37,683 nucleotides of DNA from a virus, in IMG/VR virus record IMGVR_UViG_3300043466_001485, positions 1-37,683 of that record. One strand, given 5' to 3'. The position numbers and the translations under genes were made by a program. The notes beneath the pieces are model-generated. The model was not told the DNA's origin and made no database searches. It saw only the letters and a program-made list of their open reading frames with translations. Shown piece by piece: positions 15,448 through 23,256 of this stretch (positions are counted from its first letter, which is position 1; each line of letters opens with the position of its first letter).

Positions 15448-16104
15448 TCAAATCGGCCTGCGAATGCGGAATTGTTTGGGATGAACCCAGTCGTGCTGGG
15501 GATGATCAGGGATGTGATACCAATTATCTCGAAGCGCCGATGCGAGGATTGACGGCGACGAGTTGATGGTCAGCACCTGTCCCGCGTAGCGAATCCATGC
15601 GCAAAGATCAGCGATGCTCGGCAGCTCAATCATGCCGTGGTCACGCTTGCCAATGTAGGCGTGAGGCATATTGGGGAAGAGCATCTGCGCATATTCCACA
15701 ACGCGCCTCGGGTCGATTGGCCATTGCTGGCTGTAGCCAGTCGGAAAGACCAAGAGCGCATCAGAGAGTTCTGGCGGGACCACGATGGCAGGAGGCTGGA
15801 GAACGATTTGACGATCGATTTCCGCTGGCAGTGGATCGTAGATAAAATCCATCCAGTTTTTCCCGCTTGCCAAAAATTCAGCATTTCGTGCTGGCCAGAT
15901 TTGCAAATCAAAGACGAGATCAAACGCTCTTCGATCAGCTCCGGGATAGCATGGTTTGCAATACGGCACCATCTCAAAAAGTCCATGATATTCAGGCAGG
16001 CATTCGAAGATCACGTCATGGCCTTGGTCTGCATAATGCTTCGCAATCGGCAGGCATCGAGCGATGTCCCCGAGGCGCATGTGGTAAATGATCAAAACGT
16101 TCAT
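15448..16104 (-). CDS. GT9-like glycosyltransferase (heptosyltransferase fold)
   Basis: 218 aa. It begins NVLIIYHMRLGDIARCLPIAK, the nucleotide-fold start of GT-B heptosyltransferases with the LGD motif, followed by GHDVIFECLPEYHGLFEMV. The C-terminal part holds SIADLCAWIRYAGQVLTINSSPSILASAL, which matches the donor-binding helix-loop of the family where S/T-x-x-x-H/S-x-A-A patterns occur. It is about two-thirds of the usual length (near 330 aa), so the inter-domain part is reduced. The ATGA overlap to the small gene upstream ties it to the cassette. It would transfer a sugar to a glycan or virion acceptor; the acceptor is unknown. Confidence 0.7.
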   Translation of the reverse strand: MNVLIIYHMRLGDIARCLPIAKHYADQGHDVIFECLPEYHGLFEMVPYCKPCYPGADRRAFDLVFDLQIWPARNAEFLASGKNWMDFIYDPLPAEIDRQIVLQPPAIVVPPELSDALLVFPTGYSQQWPIDPRRVVEYAQMLFPNMPHAYIGKRDHGMIELPSIADLCAWIRYAGQVLTINSSPSILASALRDNWYHIPDHPQHDWVHPKQFRIRRPI

Positions 16105-16316
16105 TTGTGGAAAAATGTCTTGAAAAGGTGGTCGAAAGCTCGGGAATCTCCAGCGGCTCTGGTCTCGTCAAATTGCTCTGTGGCACTGCGACGTGCAATC
16201 GCCCAAGTTGTATCAAACATTTTTTTCAAGCCACGAGCGCTGAGCGTCACCATGCCTCCCCGATCAAAGACAGGATTGCGCTTGACATATCGTGCCCATA
16301 ATTCATCGCGTGTCAT
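16101..16316 (-). CDS. Small protein of the glycosyltransferase cassette, 71 aa
   Basis: The start is the ATG at 16316 (MTRDELWARYVKRNPVF), overlapping the upstream stop as ATGA. The pattern MTR..L...Y...NP with MVTLSARGLKKMFDTTW is seen in small proteins near head genes of several tailed phages, so it may be a head-module gene caught between the sugar enzymes rather than part of their pathway. Confidence 0.65.
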   Translation of the reverse strand: MTRDELWARYVKRNPVFDRGGMVTLSARGLKKMFDTTWAIARRSATEQFDETRAAGDSRAFDHLFKTFFHK

Positions 16317-16891
16317 TTGTAATAATCCGACGGCTGCTTGCCTGCCACCCATCCATGAAAGCCAAACGAGCGATCAGGCCCGGCCAAGCCTTCTTCGATG
16401 TAATGTTCCCATGAAAATGCAGCGGCGACTTCCACAGGTGCATATTTGATTTTCAGCTCGCGAAATCGACCTTCCATCGTGCGGCACAGCCAGACATCGC
16501 CAGCGCCTTCAAACAACAACGCATGACGACGTGCGACTTTTAAGAATCGTTTTGATTGCAGGGAAAATCCAGAGTTCCCGACGCGGTGGCCGACGTTCCA
16601 AAATGCAGGCCAAGGTGCGCCGATGTAATCGTATTCGAGCCATTCATTGCGCCATAGATGCGGGTTGGCAATGAACCCGTCCCAAGTGCAAACGAGTGCG
16701 TGTGATGTCTCGACATATTTCAATGCCCCGCCAGCCTCCCATCGCATCGCCTCTTCATAGGTCATAGGTTGCGCGATGTATTGCACGGCTCCCCAATTTC
16801 CAAGTGCCACCATGCGGTCAAAGATTTTCTCGGACGATTCAAATCGTGCCGGAACGCCTTCAACCATGATGAGTGTGACGTCGGGCGTCAA
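16313..16891 (-). CDS. DUF5672 family protein (glycosyltransferase-like)
   Basis: 192 aa from a TTG at 16891 whose first bases overlap a tiny ORF stop (TTGA). The start is needed to include the first strand (DVTLIMVEG). Family landmarks are clear: CTWDGFIANPHLWRNEWLEYDYIGAPWP and VGNSGFSLQSKRFL. DUF5672 proteins are found beside GT2 enzymes in glycan loci and are believed to be sugar transferases or their partners. Here it follows a GT2 enzyme with two domains, which supports a common job in modifying a surface or virion glycan. Confidence 0.8.
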   Translation of the reverse strand: MTPDVTLIMVEGVPARFESSEKIFDRMVALGNWGAVQYIAQPMTYEEAMRWEAGGALKYVETSHALVCTWDGFIANPHLWRNEWLEYDYIGAPWPAFWNVGHRVGNSGFSLQSKRFLKVARRHALLFEGAGDVWLCRTMEGRFRELKIKYAPVEVAAAFSWEHYIEEGLAGPDRSFGFHGWVAGKQPSDYYK

Positions 16892-16941
16892 AACTCGCCT
16901 CCGTCTTGATCTTCGTCGATTTGTTCAGGTTCAGAATCCAT
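16888..16941 (-). CDS. Possible 17-codon acidic peptide ORF
   Basis: ATG at 16941 inside the end of the GT2 gene, TGA at 16888-16890. It encodes MDSEPEQIDEDQDGGEF. The stop overlaps the TTG start of the DUF5672 gene, so its main role may be to bring ribosomes to that start. Confidence 0.3.
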   Translation of the reverse strand: MDSEPEQIDEDQDGGEF

Positions 16942-18637
16942 GGATTTCTTCAAATAGTTTTTTTGCGCGTTCGTATTCAGCTGGATCGTTCCCGCGTTGA
17001 TAGGTGGCATCAAGTTCGGTCTTCTCCCAGAATGGATGGTGATGGATGAACGTGACATCCCGCGCGTCCACAATTGCGCCATTCTTTTGAGCGCGGAATG
17101 TGAAATCGGTGTCCGAATAGACGTTGCGGAATCGCGAATCGAAAAGGCCGTGAGCCTGATAATAAGGAGCTGTGAGGATTGCCATGCAAAGTAAATCATC
17201 TTTGCGGTAGCCATCGGAGATTCGGAGCACCTGTGGCTTCTCAATGTCCATACGTTCGGCAATCATTTCGTCCCATCCCGGAGGGCATTCCCAATCATCC
17301 GAAAGCTGGACGATGATGTCTCCAGTGGCATATTGTGCGGCGAGATTCCACGCGCCGACGCTGTAGCCATTGGGATTGGATTGCGTCACGCCACCGAATC
17401 GCTCGAGGTGCCGTGCGGTTGCGTCATCCGCATCGGTTGCGAAGATGTGCTGGACGCGCTCCGGATGGCGTGCACGTTGGAACCATTGCGTCATTGTCTG
17501 GACGGCTTTGATCGGCCTTCCGCGCGTGGCATGAATGAGCGAGATGATCGGCAGACCATCCTTGCGTGCCTGCTTCAATACTGCGGATTCGACATCTGCG
17601 GCTTCTTCTCCTCGGCCTGCCATGCGGAGTGCCCATGCTTTCAGTTGCGCGGCCTTCCATCCATACCATTCTCCTCGATGCGTCCATTGTTGGAAGGCAG
17701 GAGCCGGGATCGCTTCCATTTGTTCGATTGCGGTCAAAGCCTCATCGACTTGACCCATGTCAAGTAGAACACAAGCGCCTACGGCAAGAGCTTCGCGTCT
17801 TGCAGGATCGAGCTTGAATGCGGCTTGTGCCAGGTCAAATGCCATTTGCGGCTTTGGCGATAGATTGGAGAGATTGAGGAGCACCTCGTAGCGGTGGACT
17901 CCATCAAGACCATCAAGCGCCAGTGCCTCTTTTCCGTAGCGCACCGCGCGTTCATTTTGGCCGATGATCAGATTCTCGTAATGCTGATAAAATTTGAAAT
18001 GCGGAGTGAACGAATCGTTGTAGGCCAAGATGCACATGTTGCGCTCATTGGATCCGCGCTTATGCAAACCGGGAGCATGGACGATTTCAAGATCGCGGCG
18101 GGTCCAGATTTTGACGCTCGCAGGCTTCTCTCCGCAGGTCATGGCGGGATGCACATTCTCATGGATTGGCCTCGTCCACCAGCCTGTGCGGTAGCGAAAG
18201 AGCCTTTCGCGTGGCGCGCGGCGGCTCTGCTCCGGGATGACATAGTCAGTCATGATCCACTGGCAATCGCTCTTGCATTCGCGAATCGCCTTCTCATGCG
18301 GCTCGACCATGCTCTCGGGCAGGATGTCGTCGCAGTCTGCCCACATTACCCAGCCATCTTTGCCTGCCAAATCATACGCTCGCTCAAATGAGACGTTCCG
18401 AGCATTCGCGAAATGATCAAGGTGAGGCCATGATGCGCAGATGGGAGAGTTGCGATAGATCGCAGTGTGACATCCCAGCTTCTTCGCTATGTCAAGAGTC
18501 TTGTCGGGATCTGCTCCGCCGATTGCGCGGACAACGACGATGTCGTCAACTAATTTTTTGAGCGAGCGAATGCACCGCTCGATGATGTGCTCTTCATTTC
18601 CGGCAATGAGTGCCGCCACCAATTTCGGTTGTTTCAT
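16931..18637 (-). CDS. GT2 glycosyltransferase with two transferase domains joined by TPR-like repeats
   Basis: 568 aa. Domain 1 (about 1-190) has the GT2 start LVAALIAGNEEHIIERCIRSL and a metal-site motif WADCDD (D101, D103, D104). Residues about 210-345 are helical repeats of TPR type (ERAVRYGKEALAL, MAFDLAQAAFKLDP, VDEALTAIEQM). Domain 2 (about 360-568) starts PIISLIHATRGRP and has VQLSDDWE (D447, D448) with a DTDFTFRAQKNG acceptor-side helix. Two catalytic-type domains suggest a bifunctional or polymerising enzyme. It is the first gene behind a strong terminator and has its own promoter-like sequence, so it looks like an inserted accessory unit. Confidence 0.85.
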   Translation of the reverse strand: MKQPKLVAALIAGNEEHIIERCIRSLKKLVDDIVVVRAIGGADPDKTLDIAKKLGCHTAIYRNSPICASWPHLDHFANARNVSFERAYDLAGKDGWVMWADCDDILPESMVEPHEKAIRECKSDCQWIMTDYVIPEQSRRAPRERLFRYRTGWWTRPIHENVHPAMTCGEKPASVKIWTRRDLEIVHAPGLHKRGSNERNMCILAYNDSFTPHFKFYQHYENLIIGQNERAVRYGKEALALDGLDGVHRYEVLLNLSNLSPKPQMAFDLAQAAFKLDPARREALAVGACVLLDMGQVDEALTAIEQMEAIPAPAFQQWTHRGEWYGWKAAQLKAWALRMAGRGEEAADVESAVLKQARKDGLPIISLIHATRGRPIKAVQTMTQWFQRARHPERVQHIFATDADDATARHLERFGGVTQSNPNGYSVGAWNLAAQYATGDIIVQLSDDWECPPGWDEMIAERMDIEKPQVLRISDGYRKDDLLCMAILTAPYYQAHGLFDSRFRNVYSDTDFTFRAQKNGAIVDARDVTFIHHHPFWEKTELDATYQRGNDPAEYERAKKLFEEIHGF

Positions 18638-18648
18638 ATCTGCGCTTC

Positions 18649-18676
18649 ATCATTTCGGATTTTTTTTCTCTTGCAA
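18649..18676 (-). promoter_or_regulatory. Promoter candidate for the glycosyltransferase cassette
   Basis: TTGCAA, a 16-base spacer and AATGAT (four of six in the -10 box) stand between the capsid terminator and the GT2 start. The -35 box begins 39 bases before the ATG, the same distance as at four other phage promoters. Confidence 0.45.
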
Positions 18677-18718
18677 CAAAAAGAAACAGGGCTTGGAGGT
18701 TCTGTCTCCAAGCCCTGT
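18677..18718 (-). terminator. Strong rho-independent terminator after the capsid gene
   Basis: A perfect 13-pair stem (18686-18698 with 18706-18718) and a seven-base loop, followed on the minus strand by TTCTTTTTG. It separates the head genes from the glycosyltransferase cassette. Confidence 0.92.
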
Positions 18719-18738
18719 GTTATGCAGTCCTATAGCTA

Positions 18739-19689
18739 TTAGAAGCCAGTCGTGATACGGATGATCGAGCTTCCGTCGATGACTTTCTCGGTCGCATTCT
18801 GGCGAACGCGGAGAACGTCAGCGCGGCGGGCTTCGTCGCGGTAGGTCTCGGACACGAAGGGCACCGGAGAATCAGCGCTCCAGATGATCGTGCGTCCGAA
18901 TCCACCACCAGCGAAGTCACCGCCGGTCACGTTGGCGAGAGCCACGTAGGTATTGCTCCACACGAATCCGCCCGAGTAGGCCTGGCCTTTTTTCGCAGTG
19001 TTGCGAGCGGCGCGACCAACGAGGACTTTGTCCACGCCAACGGCGGCGGCAACTTCCTGCTCGGAGAGCAGGCGGCTTTGATCCGAAGGCACCACGCCGA
19101 AGAACTGGTTCTGCACTTTGGTCGAGCGGCGGACGCGCTCAAACACAGGCTGGGACATGATCAGCGCATTCGGAAGAACGCCATATTTGGCGAGTTCCAA
19201 TTTGGCCGAAGCAACGTCACCGGGAAGGTCGAAGGTGCTCAGGTTGGCTTCCGTGTAAGCGGCAGTCGCGCTGATAGCGGTGAGGCCGTTAGCGGCGAAA
19301 GCGGCGCTAGCAACGCGGACTTCGTGCGAGATCTGGATCTGACGGAGGAGCATCGAAGCGATGTTCACTTCGGTGTCGAAGAAACGGTCGAGATCGCGGC
19401 GATTCGCATCGGGCAGGACTTCTTCCAGACCGTATTCGACAGTGTCGAACGAGTCGGAGGTGAAGCGGCGGCTAGTGCGAGGATAGCCAGCACCAGGAGC
19501 GATCTTGAGCGCGTCATCATTGAGAGCCTCGGAGTCACCGAGGTTGAGCTTGAGGTAAGCGCCAGACTTTACGTCCGAGCTGAAGATCGGCATCACTTCA
19601 GCGCCGATGAACAGGTTCGCTTTGTTGCTGAGACCTTCGAAGACTGCCTGAGCGATGTCCGCGCGGATAGTTGTGTAGGAGAGAGCCAT
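18739..19689 (-). CDS. Major capsid protein
   Basis: 316 aa, within the range for HK97-fold capsid proteins of the gp7/E-like group. The N-terminus (LSYTTIRADIAQAVFEGLSN) has no long scaffold delta domain, since scaffold functions appear to be in the separate protease gene upstream. A long helix (TEVNIASMLLRQIQISHEV) and the PNALIMSQPVFERVRRST segment match the spine helix and P-domain of the fold; SYRDEARRADVLRVRQ near the C-terminus is typical. Gene order (protease, decoration, capsid, terminator) supports the call. Confidence 0.85.
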   Translation of the reverse strand: MALSYTTIRADIAQAVFEGLSNKANLFIGAEVMPIFSSDVKSGAYLKLNLGDSEALNDDALKIAPGAGYPRTSRRFTSDSFDTVEYGLEEVLPDANRRDLDRFFDTEVNIASMLLRQIQISHEVRVASAAFAANGLTAISATAAYTEANLSTFDLPGDVASAKLELAKYGVLPNALIMSQPVFERVRRSTKVQNQFFGVVPSDQSRLLSEQEVAAAVGVDKVLVGRAARNTAKKGQAYSGGFVWSNTYVALANVTGGDFAGGGFGRTIIWSADSPVPFVSETYRDEARRADVLRVRQNATEKVIDGSSIIRITTGF

Positions 19690-19695
19690 TGTAGA

Positions 19696-20055
19696 TTAGA
19701 GGTTGAAGTTAGGAGCGAATTCGACGACGTCGCCATTGACGCCCGAGTTGATTGCCACGCCGAGGGTCATCGCCGAGGTGATGAGGGAACCGGCAACGTA
19801 TCCACCGGTGATCGCGAATACGGCAGAGCCAGCAGTGACAGGACCAGCGGAGACGGTTCCGAATTGGGTGGGGTGAAACATTTTGACTGCTCCCATTCCA
19901 GCGGCAACAACGTCATCTTGGAGGACGCCGATAGCGGCTTTAGGAGCTGTGACTGCGGCGGCGGCGTTGTCGCCGGAGACCGCAACGAGGATGTTCGCAC
20001 TCAGCGCCGAAGCGAATGAGAACGATTTGAACTGGTTGTCGTTTTGGGTAGCCAT
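19696..20055 (-). CDS. Head decoration-like protein, 119 aa
   Basis: Small Ala/Gly/Val-rich beta protein directly before the major capsid gene. AAIGVLQDDVVAAGMGAVKMF and GTVSAGPVTAGSAVFAITGGYVAG fit the DUF2190-like/gpD-like group of capsid-stabilising proteins. The position between protease/scaffold and capsid is the usual one. No Shine-Dalgarno sequence is seen before the ATG; the leader reads CCACCACC. Confidence 0.7.
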   Translation of the reverse strand: MATQNDNQFKSFSFASALSANILVAVSGDNAAAAVTAPKAAIGVLQDDVVAAGMGAVKMFHPTQFGTVSAGPVTAGSAVFAITGGYVAGSLITSAMTLGVAINSGVNGDVVEFAPNFNL

Positions 20056-20065
20056 GGTGGTGGTT

Positions 20066-20917
20066 TTAGAAATTGAGTTGGTTGTTGCTCATCGCGGCGA
20101 GGTATTCGTCACGGTGATTGGCCATCGCGAATTTGATGGCGGCAGTGCGGGAGCCGAGTTCCTCGGTCTTCTCGGTGATGAGAGCTTTGAGATCGAATTT
20201 CTCAGTCGCCTTCTCTTCAGCGGCAACGCTCACAGGAAGCGGCTTGGCACCGAAATTGGAGATGATGAGATCGAGCTTGGCAGAGAGTTCGGAAGCCTCG
20301 TTGCGGGATTTGCACTCGCACATTTCAGCTTTGGGCTCTTCGGCCTTCGGCATTTCTTCCATGGCTTTTTTGTAGTCGCCGAAGGCGGTTTCCAGGTCAG
20401 CCACGCGTTTCAGAAGATCGGCGATGGACACCATATCTTCTTTGGGTTCGATTTCGATTTCGGCGGATTCCATTTCTTTGGATTTTTTGTCAACTGCCTC
20501 GAAAGAAAAAAGACCGGTCGGATTAGCGGCGGGCGTTTGCACGAGGTCCGCAGAATAAAGTTCCTGGCAGGACGCAAATGATTTTCCGTTGACCTCGCGG
20601 ACTGGCCCGGAGAAGGCGATCGAGATGCCGAAGGCGTCTGGAAGTTTGTCGGCGATCTCCAGCACGTATTCGCGCATGGGAGATGTCTTGAGAAGATTCA
20701 GATCACCAAGAAGCTGATCCTCGATGATGCGAAAATTGTTGACGAAGCCGACGATGTCCTTGATGCCAGCGCCATGGTCGAGATTGACCTTGACACCGCC
20801 AGAATATGACTCCGCGCATTCTTTAACTTCGCGGAGCGTCTGCTCGTCAATAAAGAGCCCGTGGCCTTTGGCTTCGCCTACGGAGATGATGGATACGCCT
20901 TCGATGATTTCGTCCAT
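20066..20917 (-). CDS. Prohead protease fused to a scaffold-like C-terminus
   Basis: 283 aa. Residues about 1-140 form a protease-like domain: GHGLFIDEQTLREV, VNLDHGAG with H48, FGISIAFSG with serines at 99 and 103, and ELYSADLVQTPAANPTGLF, the conserved end of the herpes-type prohead protease fold. Residues about 145-283 are charged and helical, with IADLLKRVADLETAFGDYKKAMEEM as coiled coil, like a scaffold cleaved during maturation. The active-site residues are proposed from pattern, not proven. The gene stands directly before the decoration and capsid genes. Confidence 0.75.
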   Translation of the reverse strand: MDEIIEGVSIISVGEAKGHGLFIDEQTLREVKECAESYSGGVKVNLDHGAGIKDIVGFVNNFRIIEDQLLGDLNLLKTSPMREYVLEIADKLPDAFGISIAFSGPVREVNGKSFASCQELYSADLVQTPAANPTGLFSFEAVDKKSKEMESAEIEIEPKEDMVSIADLLKRVADLETAFGDYKKAMEEMPKAEEPKAEMCECKSRNEASELSAKLDLIISNFGAKPLPVSVAAEEKATEKFDLKALITEKTEELGSRTAAIKFAMANHRDEYLAAMSNNQLNF

Positions 20918-20928
20918 GCCATGGCGAT

Positions 20929-20945
20929 GCTGTCAATTTGACAGC
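20929..20945. promoter_or_regulatory. Perfect palindrome before the protease gene
   Basis: GCTGTCAATTTGACAGC is an eight-base inverted repeat around a single base, only 12 bases upstream of the protease ATG. It could be an operator or a small mRNA hairpin. TTGACAGCAT recurs before the gene at 15432. Confidence 0.5.
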
Positions 20946-20954
20946 AAGCCTGGA

Positions 20955-21404
20955 CTAATCTTCGGAGAGGAGAGCGAGCGCGATGGCCGTGAGCTTTGCC
21001 ATGTCGAGTGGCTTGCATCCCACGACTGGCAGGGAGAGAGATATCGTCTGCCGTGATCGTGATGCTGACAGATATGTCACGCATCCCTGCGTCGAAATCG
21101 ACGTTGTTAGATCGACAATCACCGGCGATGTGGACTGCGAGAATGTTGTCCCGAGGGGAACGACCTGGGAGGAAATTGAGATGACCGGATCGACGTTTGA
21201 AAAAAGTGTCAAACGCACCCCGCGCACGCGCACGGTGACTGGTCGCTTCTTCGGTTCTGCCCCGCCGCCCCCCGGGAGATCCAGAGGCGAGATGATGGGC
21301 GGCGGGGCTTGCGACCGAAGCAGTCCTTGTGAGCCTATAATCAGCGGCGTCGGGCTTGGAAGCAAGCCCTGCGCGGCGATGAGTAGACTCGTCAGAATGG
21401 TCAT
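20955..21404 (-). CDS. Minor head-region protein with QGLL motifs, 149 aa
   Basis: Begins at an ATG sharing one base with the previous stop (TGATG). The N-terminus has two QGLL motifs (LLIAAQGLLPSPTPLIIG then SQGLLRS) and a Pro/Gly linker, followed by a basic segment (KKRPVTVRVRGVRL) and a Ser/Thr-rich beta part. The 46-aa protein at 23116-23256 has the same QGL spacing, so the two may be paralogues. Function unknown. Confidence 0.5.
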   Translation of the reverse strand: MTILTSLLIAAQGLLPSPTPLIIGSQGLLRSQAPPPIISPLDLPGGGGAEPKKRPVTVRVRGVRLTLFSNVDPVISISSQVVPLGTTFSQSTSPVIVDLTTSISTQGCVTYLSASRSRQTISLSLPVVGCKPLDMAKLTAIALALLSED

Positions 21405-22834
21405 CAGTCGCGGGTCACGGTCGTCGATGTCGAACCGTCACCAGAGATCGTTTGCGATACTGCGCCAGCCACGCGGCTGGTTGGCGTGACCGTCATGGCG
21501 CTTCCCGATTTGAGGCCGTGGATGAGGTGCATTTCTTGCACTTCCGGAATTGCCAGTGCCGTGATCGCGCTCGGTGCGAAGGCATCGTCGGTGATCACCT
21601 GCGTCTGAAATTCGTGAACGTCTGCGGCGGCATGGTGAGAGCCTGTGAGTTGGAGCGTGTTGTTGGAATTGAGCGAGCGAACAACGCGTGCGCCGAAGGT
21701 GTTGTTGGTGGTGTGATCGGCCAGTAAGGCGTCCCAGACTGCATCAGCAACTGCCGATGGTGTCAGGACTGCGGTGCCGGTTGTATTGTCCACCGGGACA
21801 CCGAATGCCACAGAGTTTGCGGCAGGGACAATAAGGGTGCCTGTCAGTGCGCCATTTGCATAAACCGTTCCAAGTCGGACATCGCTAATGGAGGCTTGTC
21901 CAAGGTTGTTGTCGGCTGTATACATGTCGACATATGTGCTGGTTCCGTTTAGGGCATAGCGCGTCACCGCATTAGTTGGGATCGGTGAGAGTCTAAATTT
22001 TGCGCAGCTAATTGGGTTGTTTCCCTCTGTTGAAAAATAAATCGATCCCGAGAACAAATTGCTTGTTGCAGTGGATGAAATGGCCCCTACAGAATTCGTG
22101 GCTGTGAAATTTCCTTGAACCGTCAAAAGCGAACCGTTGGCGAAGACTGCAAATGAGTTGGCGCTTGATCCTCCCGTGCAATTGCCAACGATATTTATTT
22201 GACCAGAACCATTTATTGCGCTGTTGCCCGATGCCCCTGAGCCTCCTGTAACGTTTCCATAAACATTAATAATTCCAGACGTAGAGTTTTGAATTCCGTA
22301 ACAAAAGCTATTAATTCCATTTCCTGTAGTGCCTCCAGTAACATTTCCGTAAATGTTGACTGTTCCTGTGGAGTTATTCCGCAACGCCCATGTTCCTATC
22401 GCAGGTTGAGACCCACCAATTAAATTGCCAGTAATCGTGAGTGTTCCGGTCGATGCATGATCAATTGCAAAATGGCTGACGGTCGCCCCCGCTGAATTCG
22501 TCGTAACGTTTCCCGTGATTGTCGCGGAAACAGTGCCACTTGTTGTAACTAATCCAGCGGCTTGGTTAGTATTATTCCGAGCAATATTTCCCACGACCTG
22601 CACTCCATTATTAAGCGCAAATGTGCCTCCAGCAGTTGCTGACGTTCCGCCGCCTACAAATGACGCGGTTATTGACGCATTTGTGATGAGCGCCACGTCG
22701 ACATTTTGGTCAACCGTGACCGTGAAATTGTTGGAATAAATATTGTGCCCTTCACCATTCGGAGGGACTGCCCCGCCCCCCCATGTTGCTCCAGATGACC
22801 AGTTGCCGTTTGCGACCGCGCGATAGTTTGCCAT
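21404..22834 (-). CDS. Beta-helix virion protein in the head module
   Basis: 476 aa. The N-terminus (ANGNWSSGATWGGGAVPPNG) resembles G8/pectate-lyase-like starts, followed by many short repeats of the form I-x-G-N-V/L-T-G (INVYGNVTGG, ITGNLIGG, INIVGNCTGG), typical of a right-handed beta-helix as in tailspikes. The last 100 residues have SAVADAVWDALLADHTTNN, a module shared by many phage virion proteins. A weak AAGGA-type ribosome site lies nine bases before the ATG. Its place between portal and capsid genes is unusual for a fibre; a head fibre or decoration protein is likely. Confidence 0.65.
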   Translation of the reverse strand: MANYRAVANGNWSSGATWGGGAVPPNGEGHNIYSNNFTVTVDQNVDVALITNASITASFVGGGTSATAGGTFALNNGVQVVGNIARNNTNQAAGLVTTSGTVSATITGNVTTNSAGATVSHFAIDHASTGTLTITGNLIGGSQPAIGTWALRNNSTGTVNIYGNVTGGTTGNGINSFCYGIQNSTSGIINVYGNVTGGSGASGNSAINGSGQINIVGNCTGGSSANSFAVFANGSLLTVQGNFTATNSVGAISSTATSNLFSGSIYFSTEGNNPISCAKFRLSPIPTNAVTRYALNGTSTYVDMYTADNNLGQASISDVRLGTVYANGALTGTLIVPAANSVAFGVPVDNTTGTAVLTPSAVADAVWDALLADHTTNNTFGARVVRSLNSNNTLQLTGSHHAAADVHEFQTQVITDDAFAPSAITALAIPEVQEMHLIHGLKSGSAMTVTPTSRVAGAVSQTISGDGSTSTTVTRD

Positions 22835-22837
22835 GGC

Positions 22838-23119
22838 TTAGAGTCCTTTCGAGAGAATGAATTTTTGGATTGCCGCGCTAATCTCGGCGACGGCTGTGAG
22901 AGTTGATTGATCAGCATCGGAGATAGAGCCGAGAGCGAGATTGACTGCCTGCTCTTGCGCCTGCTCGACCTCATCGCCTTCGATGCGCGTCGGGATGAAG
23001 CGTGCGGCAATATTCGCATCGCTGGATCCGTCACTGTTATATTTTCCGGTGATGGCAAGATTCAGCGAATAGCGGTCGTAAGTTTTTCCGTCAATGACGA
23101 TGGGATTGGTGGCGTTCAT
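22838..23119 (-). CDS. Small head-region protein, 93 aa
   Basis: The start (ATG 23119) overlaps the stop of a 46-aa gene and has AAGGA five bases upstream. The protein begins NPIVIDGKTYDRYSLNLAITGKY and has an Ala/Gln-rich helical C-terminal half. It reads as a compact virion or chaperone protein. No family is recognised. Confidence 0.55.
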   Translation of the reverse strand: MNATNPIVIDGKTYDRYSLNLAITGKYNSDGSSDANIAARFIPTRIEGDEVEQAQEQAVNLALGSISDADQSTLTAVAEISAAIQKFILSKGL

Positions 23120-23256
23120 AGAAGTCCTTGGGTTGCGATTTTAAGCGGGTTGATTGTGATGAGTCCTTGGGAGGAGATGATCAGTGTGCGCGTCTTTGCG
23201 GCGATTGCAATCGAGACGCCGAGCGGAGTCAGTGAGCCGAAGAGCGGAGAAATCAT
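23116..23256 (-). CDS. Small hydrophobic protein, 46 aa
   Basis: ATG at 23256 and TGA at 23116-23118, with ATGA overlaps to genes on both sides. The sequence begins MISPLFGSLTPLGVSIAIAA and holds IISSQGLITINPLKIATQGLL, with QGL motifs like the N-terminus of the protein at 20955-21404. It could be a duplicated small structural module. Its reality rests on the coupling pattern and on this similarity. Confidence 0.6.
   Translation of the reverse strand: MISPLFGSLTPLGVSIAIAAKTRTLIISSQGLITINPLKIATQGLL

Noticed and set aside
15637-16449. 270-codon open frame on the plus strand
   Set aside because: Opposite the GT9-like and DUF5672 genes, which have clear family motifs; the plus frame shows none.
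16942-17262. Longer minus-strand frame upstream of the 17-codon ORF
   Set aside because: It lies inside the GT2 gene in another frame and has shadow-like composition; only the short ATG at 16941 is worth noting.
19078-20019. 313-codon open frame on the plus strand
   Set aside because: It lies opposite the capsid and decoration genes, its composition is that of a reverse-frame shadow (Arg, Asp, Val and Glu-rich, no domain), and no plus-strand gene is otherwise present.
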